5,075 bases of DNA from Eggerthellales bacterium UBA948 (GTDB taxonomy: Bacteria > Actinomycetota > Coriobacteriia > Coriobacteriales > UBA8131). A program made the translations under genes and the position numbers. The stretch lies in the NCBI GenBank assembly GCA_002293265.1, contig DBCW01000146.1, positions 24,616 through 29,690 on the forward strand. The letters are read 5' to 3'. Every line of letters begins with the position of its first letter. The stretch's first letter is position 1. A model generated the notes under the pieces. It had not been told where the DNA came from and searched no databases. It saw only the letters and a program-made list of their open reading frames with translations. This document shows, piece after piece, positions 4,932 through 5,075 of the stretch.

Positions 4932-4959
4932 ACGCTAATTATTAAAAGGAGCAAAAACC

Positions 4960-5046
4960 ATGAAAAAGCTAGTTATTAACACCGTTGTAAGCGACAAAGA
5001 AGCCGCCATTATTCCGTATTCAAAGGCATTAATTCGGAAGAAATAA
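4960..5046 (+). CDS. Small hypothetical protein (28 aa)
   Basis: The ORF begins at an ATG preceded by AAGGAG (4946-4951) with 8-nt spacing, one of the better SD sites in the window, and ends at TAA. The product is MKKLVINTVVSDKEAAIIPY followed by SKALIRKK. It is basic at both ends, with a valine/isoleucine-rich start that could form a beta strand. It has no cysteine or tryptophan and no membrane helix. I do not recognise it. Following the origin-like region, it could be a small copy-control or regulatory protein, or a coupling peptide for the next gene. The good SD is the main argument for translation. Confidence 0.5.
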   Translation: MKKLVINTVVSDKEAAIIPYSKALIRKK

Positions 5047-5075
5047 CACAGACACCAAACAAGCAGAAAAACATG
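5047..5075 (+). other. Window end with a possible start codon of the next gene
   Basis: The last three bases are ATG (5073-5075), 26 nt after the stop of the small ORF. The preceding sequence (AAGCAGAAAAAC) is only a weak SD match. If it is a start, the gene continues the rightward transcript outside the window. Confidence 0.25.

Larger units (their letters stand above)
4768..4959. other. Structured noncoding region, candidate replication origin
   Basis: This 192-bp region follows the ATPase gene and contains four successive dyads (4772-4795, 4824-4847, 4858-4882, 4887-4910), then an AT-rich stretch (about 4922-4947) before the next SD. GGTCA/TGACC appears four times (4774, 4813, 4888, 4905). 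GTTCAG is repeated at 4855 and 4916, and GACATG at 4860 and 4883. Hairpins plus an adjacent AT-rich segment next to replication genes suggest an origin. A structured RNA leader for the downstream small gene is the main alternative. None of the hairpins has the T tract of an intrinsic terminator. Confidence 0.45.

Noticed and set aside
190..5075. Complete phage or conjugative element
   Set aside because: No structural, packaging, lysis, relaxase or type IV secretion gene is present in the window. Only the integration and replication end can be seen.

Overview
The window looks like one end of a small integrated mobile element: an integrative plasmid, a phage satellite or a cryptic prophage-like island. 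It sits against the 3' end of a tRNA-Asp gene. Near-perfect Shine-Dalgarno (SD) sequences, moderate GC and the protein style suggest a Gram-positive-type bacterium. The integrase and the replication pair resemble proteins I associate with Coriobacteriia or Firmicutes elements, but the sequence alone does not settle the host. No capsid, terminase, relaxase, conjugation or antibiotic-resistance gene is visible, so the element's lifestyle cannot be fixed from this window.

Layout, left to right. Bases 1-73 are a 5'-truncated tRNA-Asp (anticodon GTC, CCA encoded), the presumed attachment site. Bases 74-189 hold a terminator-like hairpin and an 11-bp tandem repeat that could be integrase arm sites. 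On the minus strand lie a tyrosine integrase (190-1407) and, upstream of it in the same transcript, a 345-aa protein of unknown function with a C-terminal four-cysteine zinc finger (1413-2450). A 117-bp divergent control region (2451-2567) carries overlapping face-to-face promoters and several dyads. On the plus strand runs a tightly overlapping four-gene operon: a 71-aa Cro/C1-type HTH regulator, a 100-aa excisionase-type HTH protein, a stand-alone DnaB N-terminal domain protein, and a RepA-like RecA-fold ATPase with a C-terminal winged helix. Then comes a 192-bp noncoding region dense in hairpins (4768-4959), a candidate replication origin. The window ends with a 28-aa small ORF with a good SD (4960-5046) and a possible start codon in its last three bases.

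Inferred working model: the leftward transcript maintains integration (integrase plus zinc-finger protein). The rightward transcript is the exit and replication programme: switch regulator, excisionase, then a two-part helicase or helicase-loader module that may act at the structured region just downstream. The pentamer GGTCA/TGACC recurs in both noncoding control regions, which suggests one factor may bind both. The most unusual points are the mismatched acceptor stem at the tRNA junction, the DnaB N-domain separated from any DnaB motor and paired with a RepA-like ATPase, and the structured region next to them.
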